From Chitinophagaceae bacterium (GTDB lineage: Bacteria; Bacteroidota; Bacteroidia; Chitinophagales; Chitinophagaceae), in contig JADJVB010000010.1 of the NCBI GenBank assembly GCA_016710745.1, forward strand, positions 124,001 through 188,000: DNA of 64,000 bases. Reading direction: 5' to 3'. A model generated the notes under the pieces. It worked only from the letters and a program-made list of their open reading frames with translations, searched no databases and had not been told where the DNA came from. This document shows positions 10,607-21,774 of this stretch, piece after piece; position 1 is the first letter of the stretch; every line of letters begins with the position of its first letter. The translations under genes were made by a program, and so were the position numbers.

Positions 10607-13600
10607 TTACTGTGTGATCACTTTACCTGTTGCCAACACAAATTCGCCGGTGGCATCGGTTACCATCACAAAATAAGTGCCCTTGCCCAGGTTACGGATA
10701 TCTACATCCATAGCACTGTATGGCGCCGTGATCGGGAAGGTTTTATCATACACTTTTTGTCCAAGTGCACTGAATATCACCAAATGACGCAATGCACCAT
10801 AGTTCTGGTAATTGCTGTAGAACCTCACTTTGAACGCACCGTTGTTTGGATTTGGTGAGATGAACAATTGGTTCGAACTTTCTGTGGTAATAGCCACCGC
10901 ATTCGATAAGGCTGTACAGCCCGCTCCCGTGGTTACCCGAACCGTGTATACTCCCAGTTTGTCGATATCTACAACTAAGGTTGTTGACGTAGCGCCAGGC
11001 ACCACCACATCATTCCTGTACCAGGTGATCGTTGTACCCGTTGCCGGTGACACCGCCGCGGTTAACGTGGTCGTTTGTCCCGGACGGCTTAGTACCGTTA
11101 CCGGTGAAGCCGACAGGCTTACCGTTGGTTGTACGTTTACCGTTACCGATACACTAACACAGGTAGTTGTGTTACAGGCGCCTTCTGCTCTTACAAAATA
11201 AGTGGTCGTTGCACTTACCGGAATCGTGATCGTGGCACCGGTGCCTACCAGTGTTCCACCACATGATCCGCTATACCATTTCCAGCTCGCTCCACTTCCC
11301 AGTGAACCACCCGTTACCGCTAAGGTTACTGAGCCTGGTCCGCATAGTGATGATGGCGTGGCCGTGGCTGCTGTAGCTGCTGTTGACAGCGACTGAACCG
11401 TAATGGTTGTTGTAGCTGTTACAACCGGGCATCCGCCGCCCGCTGCTAAAGTATAAGTTACCGTATAAGTGCCAGGGGTACTGGTGCCCAGGGTTACGGT
11501 TCCTGTTGTTGGACTAATGCTTAAGCCTGCTGGTGCTGCTGAGTAGGTTCCGCCTGCATTACCTGTTCTGGTAACATTAACCGTGTTTGGTACTGCATTC
11601 TGGCAGAATGGATTGCCGGCATAGCTTATTGTGGCTGTCGGCAAGGTGGTTATGGTGATGGATGTTGTTGCTGTTACAACCGGACATCCGCCACCTGCTC
11701 CAATGGTATAGGTAACCGTATAGGTGCCGGCTGTGCTGGTGCCCAATGTTACGGCACCTGTTGTGGCACTTATCGTTAAGCCTGCCGGTGCTGCGCTGTA
11801 GGTGCCACCTGCTGTACCTGTTCTGGTTACATTGGCGGTGCCTGCATTGGAGCAATAAGGACTACCGGTATACGCGATCGTAGCTGCCGGTAAGGCCGTT
11901 ATCGTGATCGTTGTTGTTGTAGTGTACGTAGGACAACCGCCTGCGGCCAGTACCGTGTAGGTTACCGTGTAAGTACCCGGTGTACTGCTACCCAGCGTTA
12001 CTGCGCCCGTTGTTGGATTGATCGTTAAGCCCGCTGTTGAACTGTAGGTTCCGCCGCCGGGTGTTCCCGTAAGCGTTACACTCGCTGTTCCTGCATTGGA
12101 GCAGTATGGACTGCCGGTGTATGCGATCGTGGCTGTTGGTGCTGCTGTGATCGTGATCGTTGTTGTTGTTAGCGTGATGCCACAACCGCCTGAGGCCGGT
12201 ACCGTGTAGGTTACTATATACGTTCCTGGCGTGCTTCCACCTAAGTTAACAGCGCCCGTGGCAGGGGTAATACTTAAGCCTGCCGTTGAACTGTAGGTTC
12301 CGCCCGGGGTACCAAATCTGGTTACATTGGCTGTTCCGGCATTTGAGCAATATGGATTGCCGGCATAGAAGATAATGATATTCGGTGCTGTTGTTATCGT
12401 GATGCTGGTGGTGGTTGTATAAACCAGGCATCCACCGGAAGCAGCTACCGTATAGGTAACCGTGTACGTACCCGGTGTACTCGTTTGTGGAGATACCGTT
12501 CCTGTTGCCGGGTCTATCGTTAAGCCTGCCGGTGCTGCACTATAGGTTCCGCCGGCTGTGCCTGTGCGGGTAACCGGTGCCGATGGTACGGTTGAACAAT
12601 AAGGCGTGCCCGGATAACTGATCGTTGCTGCCGGTTGAGGTGTTACAGTTATCGTTGCGGTGATTGGTGCACCCGGACAACCATTGGCTGTAGGCGTTAT
12701 GGTAAAGGTTACGGTAATTGGTGCCGCTGTAACATTGATAAGGCTGCCACTGATATTGCCCGAGCCACTCGCTGCCATACCGGTTACGGTTACTGTATTA
12801 TCTCTTGTCCAGTTATAAGTGGTACCGCTAACATTGCCTGTCATTACGATGGTATTGATCGGGAACGCACTGCAAACCGCCTGTGATGCAGGTGTTGCCA
12901 CTGCATTGGGTGTTGGATTTACCAGTACCGTTGCAGTAATGGGTGCACCCGCACAACCATTGGCTGTTGGCGTTATCGTAAAGGTTACTGTAACTGGAGC
13001 ATTGGTCGTATTGGTTAATGCACCTGCGATGTTACCTGCGCCGCTGGCTGCAATGCCCGTTACTGCTACTGTATTATCTCTGGTCCAGTTATAGATTGTT
13101 CCGCTAACTGCACCTGTCAAAGCAATAGTTGTAATAGTTGCACCCGAACAAATGGTTTGTGATGCAGGTGTTGCCACTGCTGTTGGTGTTGGGTTAACGG
13201 TATAAGTAAAGGTTTTTGGTGTGCCGGTGCAGGTGATTCCTGTAGAATAGGTTATCGTAATCAGGCCATTGCCTGTTTGTACACCAGAGTTTTGAACAAC
13301 CCCAGTTAGCCCGCCTGCAAAAGATGAGCCACCGCCACCGCCGCCGCCAGACCAAGCGCCACCGCCACCGCCAGCACCGCCACCGCCGCCGCCGCCGCCA
13401 TAATAACCACCACCAGCACCACCGCCACCAGCACCTGTATATCCTCCACAACCTAACTTACCATTCCCTCCGGTTCCGCCAGTACCAGAAATACCAGCTC
13501 CGCCTGAATCACCAGTTAGAGAGCAATTAAAATTCCCATTTCCACCAATTCCACCCGTGATCTGGTTTCCTCCAGTACCAAATTGTCCACCAGGTCCGCA

Positions 13601-16600
13601 TCCGGCACCCGTTGTTCCACTTGATCCTGTAACAACCCCACCATCACCACCAGAGCCACCTGGTCCACTGAGGCAAGATCCCTGTGGTGCGGCTGAACCA
13701 CCGCCACCACCGGCAGCTACAAGAACACGATTTCCTAAACCGGTTCCACCTATTCTTATATCAGACGCACCGCCGCCAACTCCCGAAGGTAGTATTGGTG
13801 CACCTCCGGTGCCAATTCCTGGCGCTCCAGCAGCGCCTCCACCGTTAAATCCATCTTGTCCGCCTACATAAATATTTAATACCTGACCCGGTGTTACAGC
13901 TAAAGTTCCGCTAACCTCTGCTCCCATTCCACCAGATCCACCTGCCTGAGCTCCATTTGGAGTGCCTGAAGTACCCTGTGCACCGAACGCACCAATCGAG
14001 ATACTGGTCACCCCTGCAGGAACCGTAAAGGTTTGCAGGCCTCCTGTATAATTAAATGTTTGCGTTACCGGTCCGCCACCACCACCTGATGTAAATGTAG
14101 GCGTTACCGTTACCGTTGCCACTACCGGTGCTGTACCGGTATTGATGGCATTAAAGCTCGCTATATCTCCCGTACCAGTTGCCGCAAGGCCAATGGATGG
14201 GGTATTGTTTATCCAACTAAACGTAGTTCCTGCTACCGTACCCGTAAAGGTTACCGGCGCTGTGGGCGCTCCGTTACAAACCACCTGGTTGGCCGGTTGG
14301 TTTACATCCGGTGTTGGGTTAACCGTTATTGTAAAGGTTTTTGATGGGCCAACGCAGGTTGGGCCTGCAGCATACGTTATGGTTACAAGTCCGTTTCCAC
14401 TTCTAACACCGGCAGTATTAACCTGACTGGTTCCGGCGTTATATGAACCACCGCCACCGCCGCCGGCTCTGCAGGTTGAGCCTTCTCCGCCGCCGCCGCC
14501 GCTATAGCCGCCACCGCCGCCGCAGCCGCAAACTGCACCGCCACCACCGCCAAAACCGCCGTCACCTCCAGGCCCAAAGGATGTTGACCCACTGCCACCG
14601 GTAAACGCAAATGCCGGCTGGCCTCCAGTGCAACCGGTGCCAAAAGTACTGTTTTGACCGGCAGTTAGCCAACCTCCTCCACCTGAACCGGTTCCTGAAG
14701 GTGCATTTCCAAAACCTCCATTGCCGGCACTACCTCCAAGAGCAGAAAGAGCTCCATTGCCCTGGGTTCCATTTTGGGTTATCGATGCATTAATTCCTGC
14801 GATACATCCTCCAGACCAATTGGTATTGCCACCGCCGCCGGCGCCGGCAACCAACATAGGAACTGACGGACTTGAAATTCTCCATATAAACGAGCCTCCT
14901 CCACCGCCGCCACTTGCGCCAGGTCCGCCGCAATTGTTCACTGAACCTTGCTGACCAACTGCAATTGCCAGTACCTCGCCTGGAGTTACAGCAAATGTGC
15001 CCGCCAGTTGTGCGCCTAATCCGCCATTCGTATTTCCGCCCTGTGCGCCAAATGCGTCTATATTAACAGATGTTACCCCGGGAGGAACTGTCCAGTTTTG
15101 AATAGCTCCTGTATAATTGAATGTTGCTGATCCCGAAGCTCCGGTTTGTGGTGTTACTGTTACTGTTGCCACCACCGGTACTGCGCCGGCATTGGTTGCC
15201 ATAAAGCTCGCTATATCTCCCGTACCAGTTGCCGCAAGGCCAATGGATGGATTGCTGTTTGTCCAGTTAAATACCGTACCCGGTACCGCACCCGTAAAGT
15301 TTACCGGTGCAGTCATTGTATTATTACATACCACCTGATTAGCCGGTTGGGCAACATCGGGTATTGGGTTAACGGTTATGGTGCCTGTAGCTGTAAATGT
15401 ACCACAACCGCCTGAAGCTGCTATCGTGTAAGTAACAGTGTAAGTACCAGCTGTACTGGTGCCTAAAGTTACATCACCGTTCCCCGCATTAAGCGTTAAC
15501 CCTGCCGGTGTAGCTGAATAAGTACCACCCGCTGTACCGGTTTGTGTAACATTAGCAATGCCGGCATTACCACAGTATGGCGTTCCCGCATAAGTAATTG
15601 TTGCAGCAGGGGCTGGATTAACAGTTACCGTAAATGGAACCGCTGCACTTGCAGGACAACCACTGACTGAATTAACAACAGTTACTGTTGCATTGTAAGT
15701 TGCCGGGGCTGCAGCAGCGGGAACTGTTAATACAATCGGGCTGGCCGGTAATGCCACATTATTTACGTCCACAAAACCTGCGGCTTCTGCCGCTGGATTG
15801 TAATCAATACTATACTGGTTTGGTGTACCGGTTGTTGCTGTATAAGGCAGGTTAGCAGTTGTAGTACCGCTGCAAACTGCCGGACTTAGTCCCAGGCTTA
15901 TTGAAGCTATAGGGCAGGGACAGTTAATTTTAAAAGTCTGAGTTACAGAAGTTGTTGTTTCAGCGTCAAGCAAAATATAATATTGAACACCTGCAGGTAA
16001 GTGTTCCAATGGTTGTTGTTATTGGGCTGAAGATATCCAGGATACAGCTCCAGCCTGTAGCACCACAACCTCCGGAGGCAGCTTTAAAAAAATAGTCAAT
16101 ATAACCAGAACTACTTGTTGAAGTTACCTGGAGTGTATGAATACCAGTTACTGTTGGAGTAAATGAATATACTTTTTCCGAACCTGGTGTGCTGAAACCA
16201 CAAGATCCAGGACTCCATAATCCTGGCCCCGTCGTTGTTGCAGTTACAGGAGTAGCACAGGTAATTGGCAAAATACTGGCACAGGGGTCTGGTGCACCGC
16301 TACAACTGGTGCACTGTACTGTACCGGTATGGCAGGAAGATTCAGTTCCGCAGCTGGCATTGGTGTTATAATGCAGGTATAGCGGACCAGATACTGTACA
16401 TACAACTGACACCGGTGCTGTGCCGAAGCCCAAAACGGTTCCTCCGGGAGTTCCCTGATGTATGGTAATAAAGTTGCCTGTGCCACCAGTGGCATTGAAA
16501 AGATAGGTTTGACCGGCAACACAGGAGTTGATTGTACTGTATTCTCCACCAAAGGCACAGGTAGTTATTGTTACAGTTGTATTGTTTGTTGGAGCAGTTA

Positions 16601-16694
16601 TTGTACCAAATGCGCTGCCGTTAGTACATTGGGATTGCGCCGTTTGAGTGCTTAAAAACACCATAAAACAAAGAAGCAGTAAATAAATTCTCAT
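10607..16694 (-). CDS. Giant T9SS surface adhesin with glycine-rich modules, one frameshift
   Basis: Paralogue of the 2125-8349 adhesin, ~2028 residues after repair. Signal peptide MRIYLLLLCFMVFLSTQTAQS; a prepeptidase-C-like beta domain around 130-240 (PGSEKVYSFTPTVTGIHTL); PKD/Ig-like repeats; two glycine-rich modules (roughly 525-770 and 880-1165), each beginning with a conserved beta segment (WTVPPGVTSVNIDAFGAQGG; FTVPAGVTSISIGAFGAQG); then PKD-like repeats, five contiguous Y.G.PYC repeats and the same C-terminal type A sorting domain. It lacks the SprB array of its twin. The reading frame breaks near 15985-16000 (TTTIGTL then PAGVQYYILLDAE); removing one base restores it. Export by the type IX system and anchoring to the outer surface are inferred from the C-terminal domain. 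Ligand unknown. Confidence 0.88.
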
Positions 16695-17064
16695 AAAAAA
16701 GCTTAGTTAAAGGTTAAATAAAATATTCGATCAAAACAGGGTAAAGTGTAAATAGACAAAAAAATATACCAAAACTGTTATTGCCAATATAATTGAGTAC
16801 AAAATAATATATTTCTACGAATTAAAAAACAATAAAGCAAAAGTTACAGGATAAATACAATTAGCAGGTAATCAATTTAATGTTTGGATAAGCTCATGTA
16901 GAATAAATATTCTTTAAGATAAAGATTTATTTCATAAAAATAGAACGTATCAAACAGCCTTACCCGCTGCGCAAATATTTATTTCGCTGGCGAGTCTCTG
17001 CCCCGGATATGTGCGCAGCCAAGCTGGACTCGCCTGCGAATAATATTTTTTTTGCTTTGATCAA
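16695..17064. other. A+T-rich intergenic region with a family B hairpin
   Basis: Upstream region of the second adhesin and downstream region of the universal stress gene. The only structure I see is the hairpin repeat at its end (16983-17040). No gene found. Confidence 0.5.
16983..17040. repeat. Dispersed hairpin repeat, family B
   Basis: 58 bp with 14-bp inverted ends, one mismatch (TTCGCTGGCGAGTC ... GACTCGCCTGCGAA); same interior as 10483-10540. It may also end transcription of the stress gene. Confidence 0.65.
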
Positions 17065-17843
17065 TCACTCATGTACCGCCAATACCGGCACATTGCTGTG
17101 ATGAAGTAATTTTTTGGTGTGCTGGGTTTTAAACAGTTTGCCGAAAAAATCATGGTATTTGGGCGAAATAATGATCATGTCGATTTGCTTATCGGCAGCA
17201 AATGTGAGCACAGAATCATTAAAATCAAACAGGTTCATAAAATAAAAGTGGGTTTGAAATCGGCCATCAATTCTTCCATCTTTTCTTTTCCTCCTGTATT
17301 TTTCCGCCAGAAAAATATAATGTTTGGGATCTACATTTAAAATATGGAGGGTGGGTTTAAAATATGCAAGTATTTTTTTGATGGCCAGCAGGCAGGGATT
17401 TTCCTGTACAAATTTAAGTTCGGAGGTAACCAATGCATGGTCTATTTTTTTAAACGTCGCTTTCTCCGGCACGATCAATACCGGGCATATTTCCTGCTCG
17501 GTCATTTGCAGACATTGACTGCCAAAAACAGTCTCGACCGGGGCTGATTGGCATTGATACCCATGACGATCATAAACGCCCGTTGCGAAAAAGCAAAGGC
17601 CGACAGGCATTCAATAAACTTATCGCCCGATTCCAATTCGGTTTTTATCGGCAGGTGGGAGGCAATCAATTCTGCACGCAGGCTGTTTAAATAATTTTCA
17701 GCCGTGGAAATATCTTCGCCGTGCCGGTAATAATGATATAACACCAGGGTCACGTCTTCCCTGCCCCTGAACATGTCGGCCGCATAATGCGCCGCATTAA
17801 AAGAAGTCAGGGAAAAGTCGAGTGGAATGATGATGTTATTCAT
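17065..17843 (-). CDS. Universal stress protein, tandem Usp domains, homopolymer frameshifts
   Basis: Two consecutive UspA folds in ~260 residues. The N-terminal half begins MNNIIIPLDFSLTSFNAAHYA; the second ends IDMIIISPKYHDFF...HHSNVPVLAVHE, the usual Usp C-terminus. The FGS...CPVLIVP motif closing the first domain appears only if one base is added to the A5 run at 17524-17528. Two more compensating single-base losses, at the T5 run 17299-17303 and the A4 run 17244-17247, turn an odd basic stretch into TGGKEKMEELMADFKPTF, which fits a Usp helix. All three lie in homopolymers, so the gene is probably intact in the organism. Usp proteins are cytoplasmic, often nucleotide-binding stress factors; the specific signal is unknown. 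Confidence 0.8.
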
Positions 17844-18058
17844 ATCACTTAATTGAGCGAACGCAATACAGGAAGATCAACTGTATTGTACACCTGTTGC
17901 AATCCATAAATGTAGTAGCTAGCCGTTTTTTATTCTATGACCAACATCATAACCGGTTCTGATAATGATCAAAAGGCCTTTTACCCTTACTCCCGGCGGA
18001 ATTTCGCGGTCAACTGCCAAACCCAACCGCAGATACAACCGGGAAAAAGCGTTGTACA

Positions 18059-18088
18059 ACAAAAATGGCCCACTTATCTGCGGGCCAT
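18059..18088 (-). terminator. Intrinsic terminator of aqpZ
   Basis: Stem ATGGCCC / GGGCCAT (18065-18071 with 18082-18088). The plus-strand A-run just below becomes a U-run on the minus strand, immediately 3' of aqpZ. Confidence 0.65.
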
Positions 18089-18119
18089 TAACTATAAGAT
18101 CAACCGAAATAATACAAAC

Positions 18120-18797
18120 TTATTCACTGCGTAAATATCTGTAAACTATCCCCGCCAATACCGCTCCGGCAATAGGTAAAGCTATAAACAACCACAACTG
18201 GCTCAGCGCCCAGTCGCCTACAAACAGCGCCTGGCTGATGCTCCTGGCCGGGTTTACCGAGGTATTGGTAACCGGTATACTGATCAAATGAATAAGGGTG
18301 AGCGCCAGGCCAATGGCCAGGCCGGCAAAACCTTTGGGTGCTTTATCATCGGTAGCGCCCAGTATAATAATCAAAAACATAAAAGTCATAATAAACTCGG
18401 TCACCATGGCAGCCACCATATTGTAATTGCCCGGCGAATGCTCACCATAGCCATTTGCGGCAAAGTCGCCTATCTCCGATCCGTTGCCCGTAACTATTAC
18501 GTACAAAACCCCGGCTGCCGCGATACCGCCCAATATCTGCGAAATGATATAAGGTAAAATATCCTTACCTGCCATGCGGCCTCCGGCCCACAAACCAATG
18601 GTTACCGCCGGGTTTAAATGAGCGCCCGAAATATGCCCCAGCGAGTAGGCAATGGTTAACACCGTTAAACCAAAAGCAAGTGAAACACCCACAAAGCCAA
18701 TACCCAGGTTAGGAAAACCGGCCGCCAGCATGGCGCTGCCGCAACCACCCAATACCAGCCAGAAAGTGCCAATGAATTCTGCAACATTTTTTTTCAT
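18120..18797 (-). CDS. aqpZ: Aquaporin Z, water channel
   Basis: Major intrinsic protein of 225 residues, the normal length for AqpZ, with six membrane helices. Both half-helix NPA motifs are present (SGAHLNPAVTIG near residue 60 and TNTSVNPARSI near 182), and the N-terminus MKKNVAEFIGTFWLVLGGCGSA is typical of the AqpZ subfamily. The Arg directly after the second NPA is the selectivity-filter arginine. Expected in the inner membrane, passing water in osmotic adjustment. Single-gene unit ending in a hairpin terminator. Confidence 0.95.
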   Translation of the reverse strand: MKKNVAEFIGTFWLVLGGCGSAMLAAGFPNLGIGFVGVSLAFGLTVLTIAYSLGHISGAHLNPAVTIGLWAGGRMAGKDILPYIISQILGGIAAAGVLYVIVTGNGSEIGDFAANGYGEHSPGNYNMVAAMVTEFIMTFMFLIIILGATDDKAPKGFAGLAIGLALTLIHLISIPVTNTSVNPARSISQALFVGDWALSQLWLFIALPIAGAVLAGIVYRYLRSE

Positions 18798-19117
18798 AAT
18801 CGTTGTTTTAGGTTAAAGAAAACAGTTAATACATCCGGCAGCGTTTCCCTGCACGTTTTATGAATAACCGGTATAAAAATAGTATTTGGAGTTATTAATT
18901 GCAAGAGCGTAAATAAAGCCAGAGGGTTGCTTATAGTTGTTAATCCCGCGGACAACATGGTGTTATCCCGGCAGGCGGATCGTTGCCCGGATCTTTGACA
19001 GGTTATTGCAGAAACCGGCGTTACATGGAGCGAACAGTTTTTACGTCCTGGCTCAGCCAACTTGTCAATTCAGCGTATCGGTTGTAATTTTACAGTTAGC
19101 GATCAACGCGATAAACC
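18798..19117. other. Divergent intergenic region
   Basis: Lies between aqpZ (minus) and the START-like gene (plus) and must carry both promoters. I find no hairpin repeat, no clear TAnnTTTG box and no gene. Confidence 0.45.
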
Positions 19118-19720
19118 ATGCTTCGCTTTTTTCATATTTTACTCGGGCTGTTGTTAACCGGCAACTGTTTCTCCCAATACAACTGGAAGCTTGAGAAAAA
19201 TGAACAGGGTATCAGCGTATAGGGGGCGGATGTCCTTCATTCTGGTTTTAGGGCCATTAAAGTGGAAGCTACTTTCACCGGCGACTATACGAAGCTGATC
19301 AATATCCTTTGGGATGTTTCGAATTTCAGTAACTGGATCTATCACTCCAAAAAAAGCAAACTGTTGCAAAAAAGATCTGCCAATGAATATATATACCATA
19401 CCGAAACCTTGTTACCCTGGCCTATAAGCAACCGCGAAGCGGTGATCCGGGTACAATTCAATACCGACAGCCTGCCGGCCCTGTTAACCATTACCGGAAC
19501 CGGCCTGCAGGGCCTCCTTGGCAAAACAGACGGACTGGTGCGGGTTAATCAATACAAAGCCAGCTGGCGGGTAACGATGCCCGCACCAAAAACCCTGCAG
19601 ATCCGCTACGAGATCACACTCGATCCCGGCGGCAGTATCCCCGGCTGGATCGCTAATATGTTTGTAACCAGAGGGCCTTTTGAAACCTTTGTGAACCTGG
19701 CTAAAAAATTGAAGGAGTAA
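19118..19720 (+). CDS. START/SRPBCC-like lipid-binding protein with an in-frame amber codon
   Basis: A 200-codon frame from ATG 19118 begins with a signal peptide (MLRFFHILLGLLLTGNCFSQ) and continues as a START-like helix-grip fold: WDVSNFSNWIYHSKKSKLL, PWPISNREAVIRV, WRVTMPAPKTLQIRYEITLDPGG and a C-terminal amphipathic helix (FVNLAKKL). A TAG at 19220-19222 interrupts it about 35 codons in; the frame is the same on both sides, so it is a substitution or paired indels (the next bases are a G-run), not a simple frameshift. Without readthrough only an unexported protein from GTG 19262 could be made. Family members bind a hydrophobic ligand; the ligand here is unknown. Confidence 0.7.
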
Positions 19721-19899
19721 TTTCTTTGTGGAATTTGTTAACGGCCCCGAAAAGCAAGTTTGTGTACAAGTACTGGATGCAACTACACCTAACCGTTTGT
19801 GCAAACAGGTATTTCATACAGGAATGCATGGCATTTGCCAGATTGAACCCAACTATTTATTCAATAGTTATTCCGCCACAACCCGGTAAACCACCTGCA

Positions 19900-21387
19900 T
19901 CAATAAACCATCGTTTGTATCGCATGCGGCAATATGCTCAGCTCCACCGCCTGCGTGCCGATGAACAGGTTGTACATAACAGGCTTGTCAGTTTGGTTCA
20001 TCACCACGGTAGCCATTTTTCCATTTTCATTTAAAAAAGAAGTAGCCAGCAGGTGACTCCGGCTGCTCGATGTACTTACCCTTTTGGCATTGGGCCTGAT
20101 GAATTTTGAAAAATGGCCGATATAATAATAAGATGGCGTATAAATCAGGGCCCCGTTCTTAATATCCGCATGCAGGGGTGCAAAACAAAAATTACCTACA
20201 TGATTGGGACCACCGTTCTCATCCAGTAAAATATTCCAGTCGGTCCACCCCACGGTACCATTATTAAAATCATTGATCATGGACCGGCCATAGCGTTCGG
20301 CATTGGGCCAGTACTGTAATTTGCCGGCGTTAAATACTTCATTGCAGCCTTCGGTGAACATCAGGTTCTTATCGGGGAACGCTTCGTGTACATTTTTGAT
20401 ATTCTCAAACAAAGGGTCGCCGCCGGCCCAGATCTCGTACCAATGAAAGCCGATGCCCCAGGCATATCTGGCAGCTTCCGGATCACCAAAAATGATATTG
20501 GCCCTTTCGCTTATCATATCGCGGTTGTGGTCCCATACAATTATTTTTTTATCGCCCAGGCCTTCCTGTTTCATCACGGGCCCCAGGTGGTTCTTTAAAA
20601 AATCCCGTTCTTCCTCGGCGGTATAGATGCAGGATTCCCAGCGCTGCACCGCCATGGGTTCGTTTTGTATGGTAAGGCCCCATACCGGAACACCCGCTGC
20701 CTCATAAGCCTTAATGAATTTGGCAAAATACTGCGCCCATACGTTTCCGTATTGTGGCAATAGTTTACCCCCCTGCAACATGTTGTTATTGGTTTTCATA
20801 AATGCCGGCGGACTCCAGGGGCTGGCATAAAACGTGAGCTTACCACCCGCAGCTTCGGTGGCTTTTTTTATCAATGGAATGCGGTATTTTTTGTCGTATT
20901 CAATACTGAAGGTTTTCCGGGCCGAGTCGCCTTCTGTTATATACGTATAGCTTCCGGAGGAAAAATCGCAACTATGTATGGTGGTGCGGACCAGGGTATA
21001 GCCGATGCCCTCCTGCGGATCGTAATAGGCTTTGAGCATTTTTTGTTGTTCGGCTTCGGGCAGCTTCGCAAATACTTCGGCCGATGCATCGGTGATGGCA
21101 CCACCAATACCCAAAAAGGTCTGGAAGGTTTTATCCGGATTTACAAAGATGGAAACATTCGATTCCAGGGGCTGGCCCGCCGGGGCAAATGCCTTAGTAC
21201 CTGTAAGAGATAGCCGCAAATTACCGGTGTCGGCTGTGGTATATACCTGAACCGATTTCCCGGCTGTAGAAAAACCGGCACCGGGCACGCCGCTATTCGT
21301 CGGCTTTTTTTCTTCACCGGAATTACATCCGCAGAAATATACGGTCATTACCAGGCCGGCCAGGATCGAGGGCATATTTTTTTTCAT
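19900..21387 (-). CDS. GH30 family glucosylceramidase-like lipoprotein
   Basis: Retaining glycoside hydrolase of 495 residues. The N-terminus MKKNMPSILAGLVMTVYFCGC contains a lipobox, so lipid anchoring is expected. The (beta/alpha)8 catalytic domain shows the acid/base motif TIQNEP (~240) and the nucleophile segment FTEGCNE (~345), with FLGIGGAITDASAEVF near 95 and SPWSPPAFMKT near 195, all typical of GH30. The C-terminal beta domain (SRSHLLATSFLNENGKMATVVMNQ) completes the fold. Likely substrates are beta-glucosides or glucosylceramide-type linkages; the exact one is not readable. It stands alone, with no SusC/SusD pair beside it. Confidence 0.92.
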   Translation of the reverse strand: MKKNMPSILAGLVMTVYFCGCNSGEEKKPTNSGVPGAGFSTAGKSVQVYTTADTGNLRLSLTGTKAFAPAGQPLESNVSIFVNPDKTFQTFLGIGGAITDASAEVFAKLPEAEQQKMLKAYYDPQEGIGYTLVRTTIHSCDFSSGSYTYITEGDSARKTFSIEYDKKYRIPLIKKATEAAGGKLTFYASPWSPPAFMKTNNNMLQGGKLLPQYGNVWAQYFAKFIKAYEAAGVPVWGLTIQNEPMAVQRWESCIYTAEEERDFLKNHLGPVMKQEGLGDKKIIVWDHNRDMISERANIIFGDPEAARYAWGIGFHWYEIWAGGDPLFENIKNVHEAFPDKNLMFTEGCNEVFNAGKLQYWPNAERYGRSMINDFNNGTVGWTDWNILLDENGGPNHVGNFCFAPLHADIKNGALIYTPSYYYIGHFSKFIRPNAKRVSTSSSRSHLLATSFLNENGKMATVVMNQTDKPVMYNLFIGTQAVELSILPHAIQTMVY

Positions 21388-21774
21388 AAACTGTTTGTGG
21401 GTTGATGTTTTGATGAAGATACAATATAACCGGAAAATGACGGGCGTGGCGGGTTGACCTTTATGCCCGGATGGATGCCTCCTTCGCCCTGGTTGGTGTC
21501 TTCACCAACCGGAAAAAATGTTCAACGTAGACATTGATCAGCAGAAGAAAATAACATCGCCGCCGTTGGTCAGGCGACAAACAGCGGCGAGAGGGTAAAC
21601 ACAAAGCATAACATCGCCGGCTTTAACAAATACACAACATAAAAAACAGCCTCCCCTGCGCCCGGCGTTAAACTATCTGTTCTCAACGTTGTTAAGCATA
21701 GCAAGCCGCAGAAACGTTATTTACGTAAGTAACGAAGGCTTGACAAATTTTTCACTGATTAAAAAAAGAACTTT
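21388..21774. other. Intergenic region with a REP-like repeat
   Basis: Separates the divergent GH30 gene and outer-membrane-type gene. The middle is filled by the 113-bp REP unit at 21481-21593; the remainder should hold both promoters. No gene found. Confidence 0.5.
21481..21593. repeat. Long REP-like unit, two hairpins (copy 1)
   Basis: Begins CCTTCGCCCT; first hairpin GGTTGGTGTCTTCACCAACC, then a 40-bp spacer, then a second hairpin CGCCGTTGGTC/GACAAACAGCGGCG. A near-identical 113-bp copy is at 22561-22673, on the other side of the next gene. Confidence 0.8.

Noticed and set aside
17937..18134. Small plus-strand frame opposite the end of aqpZ
   Set aside because: Polar low-complexity sequence, overlaps the aqpZ terminator and lacks any promoter or homology signal.
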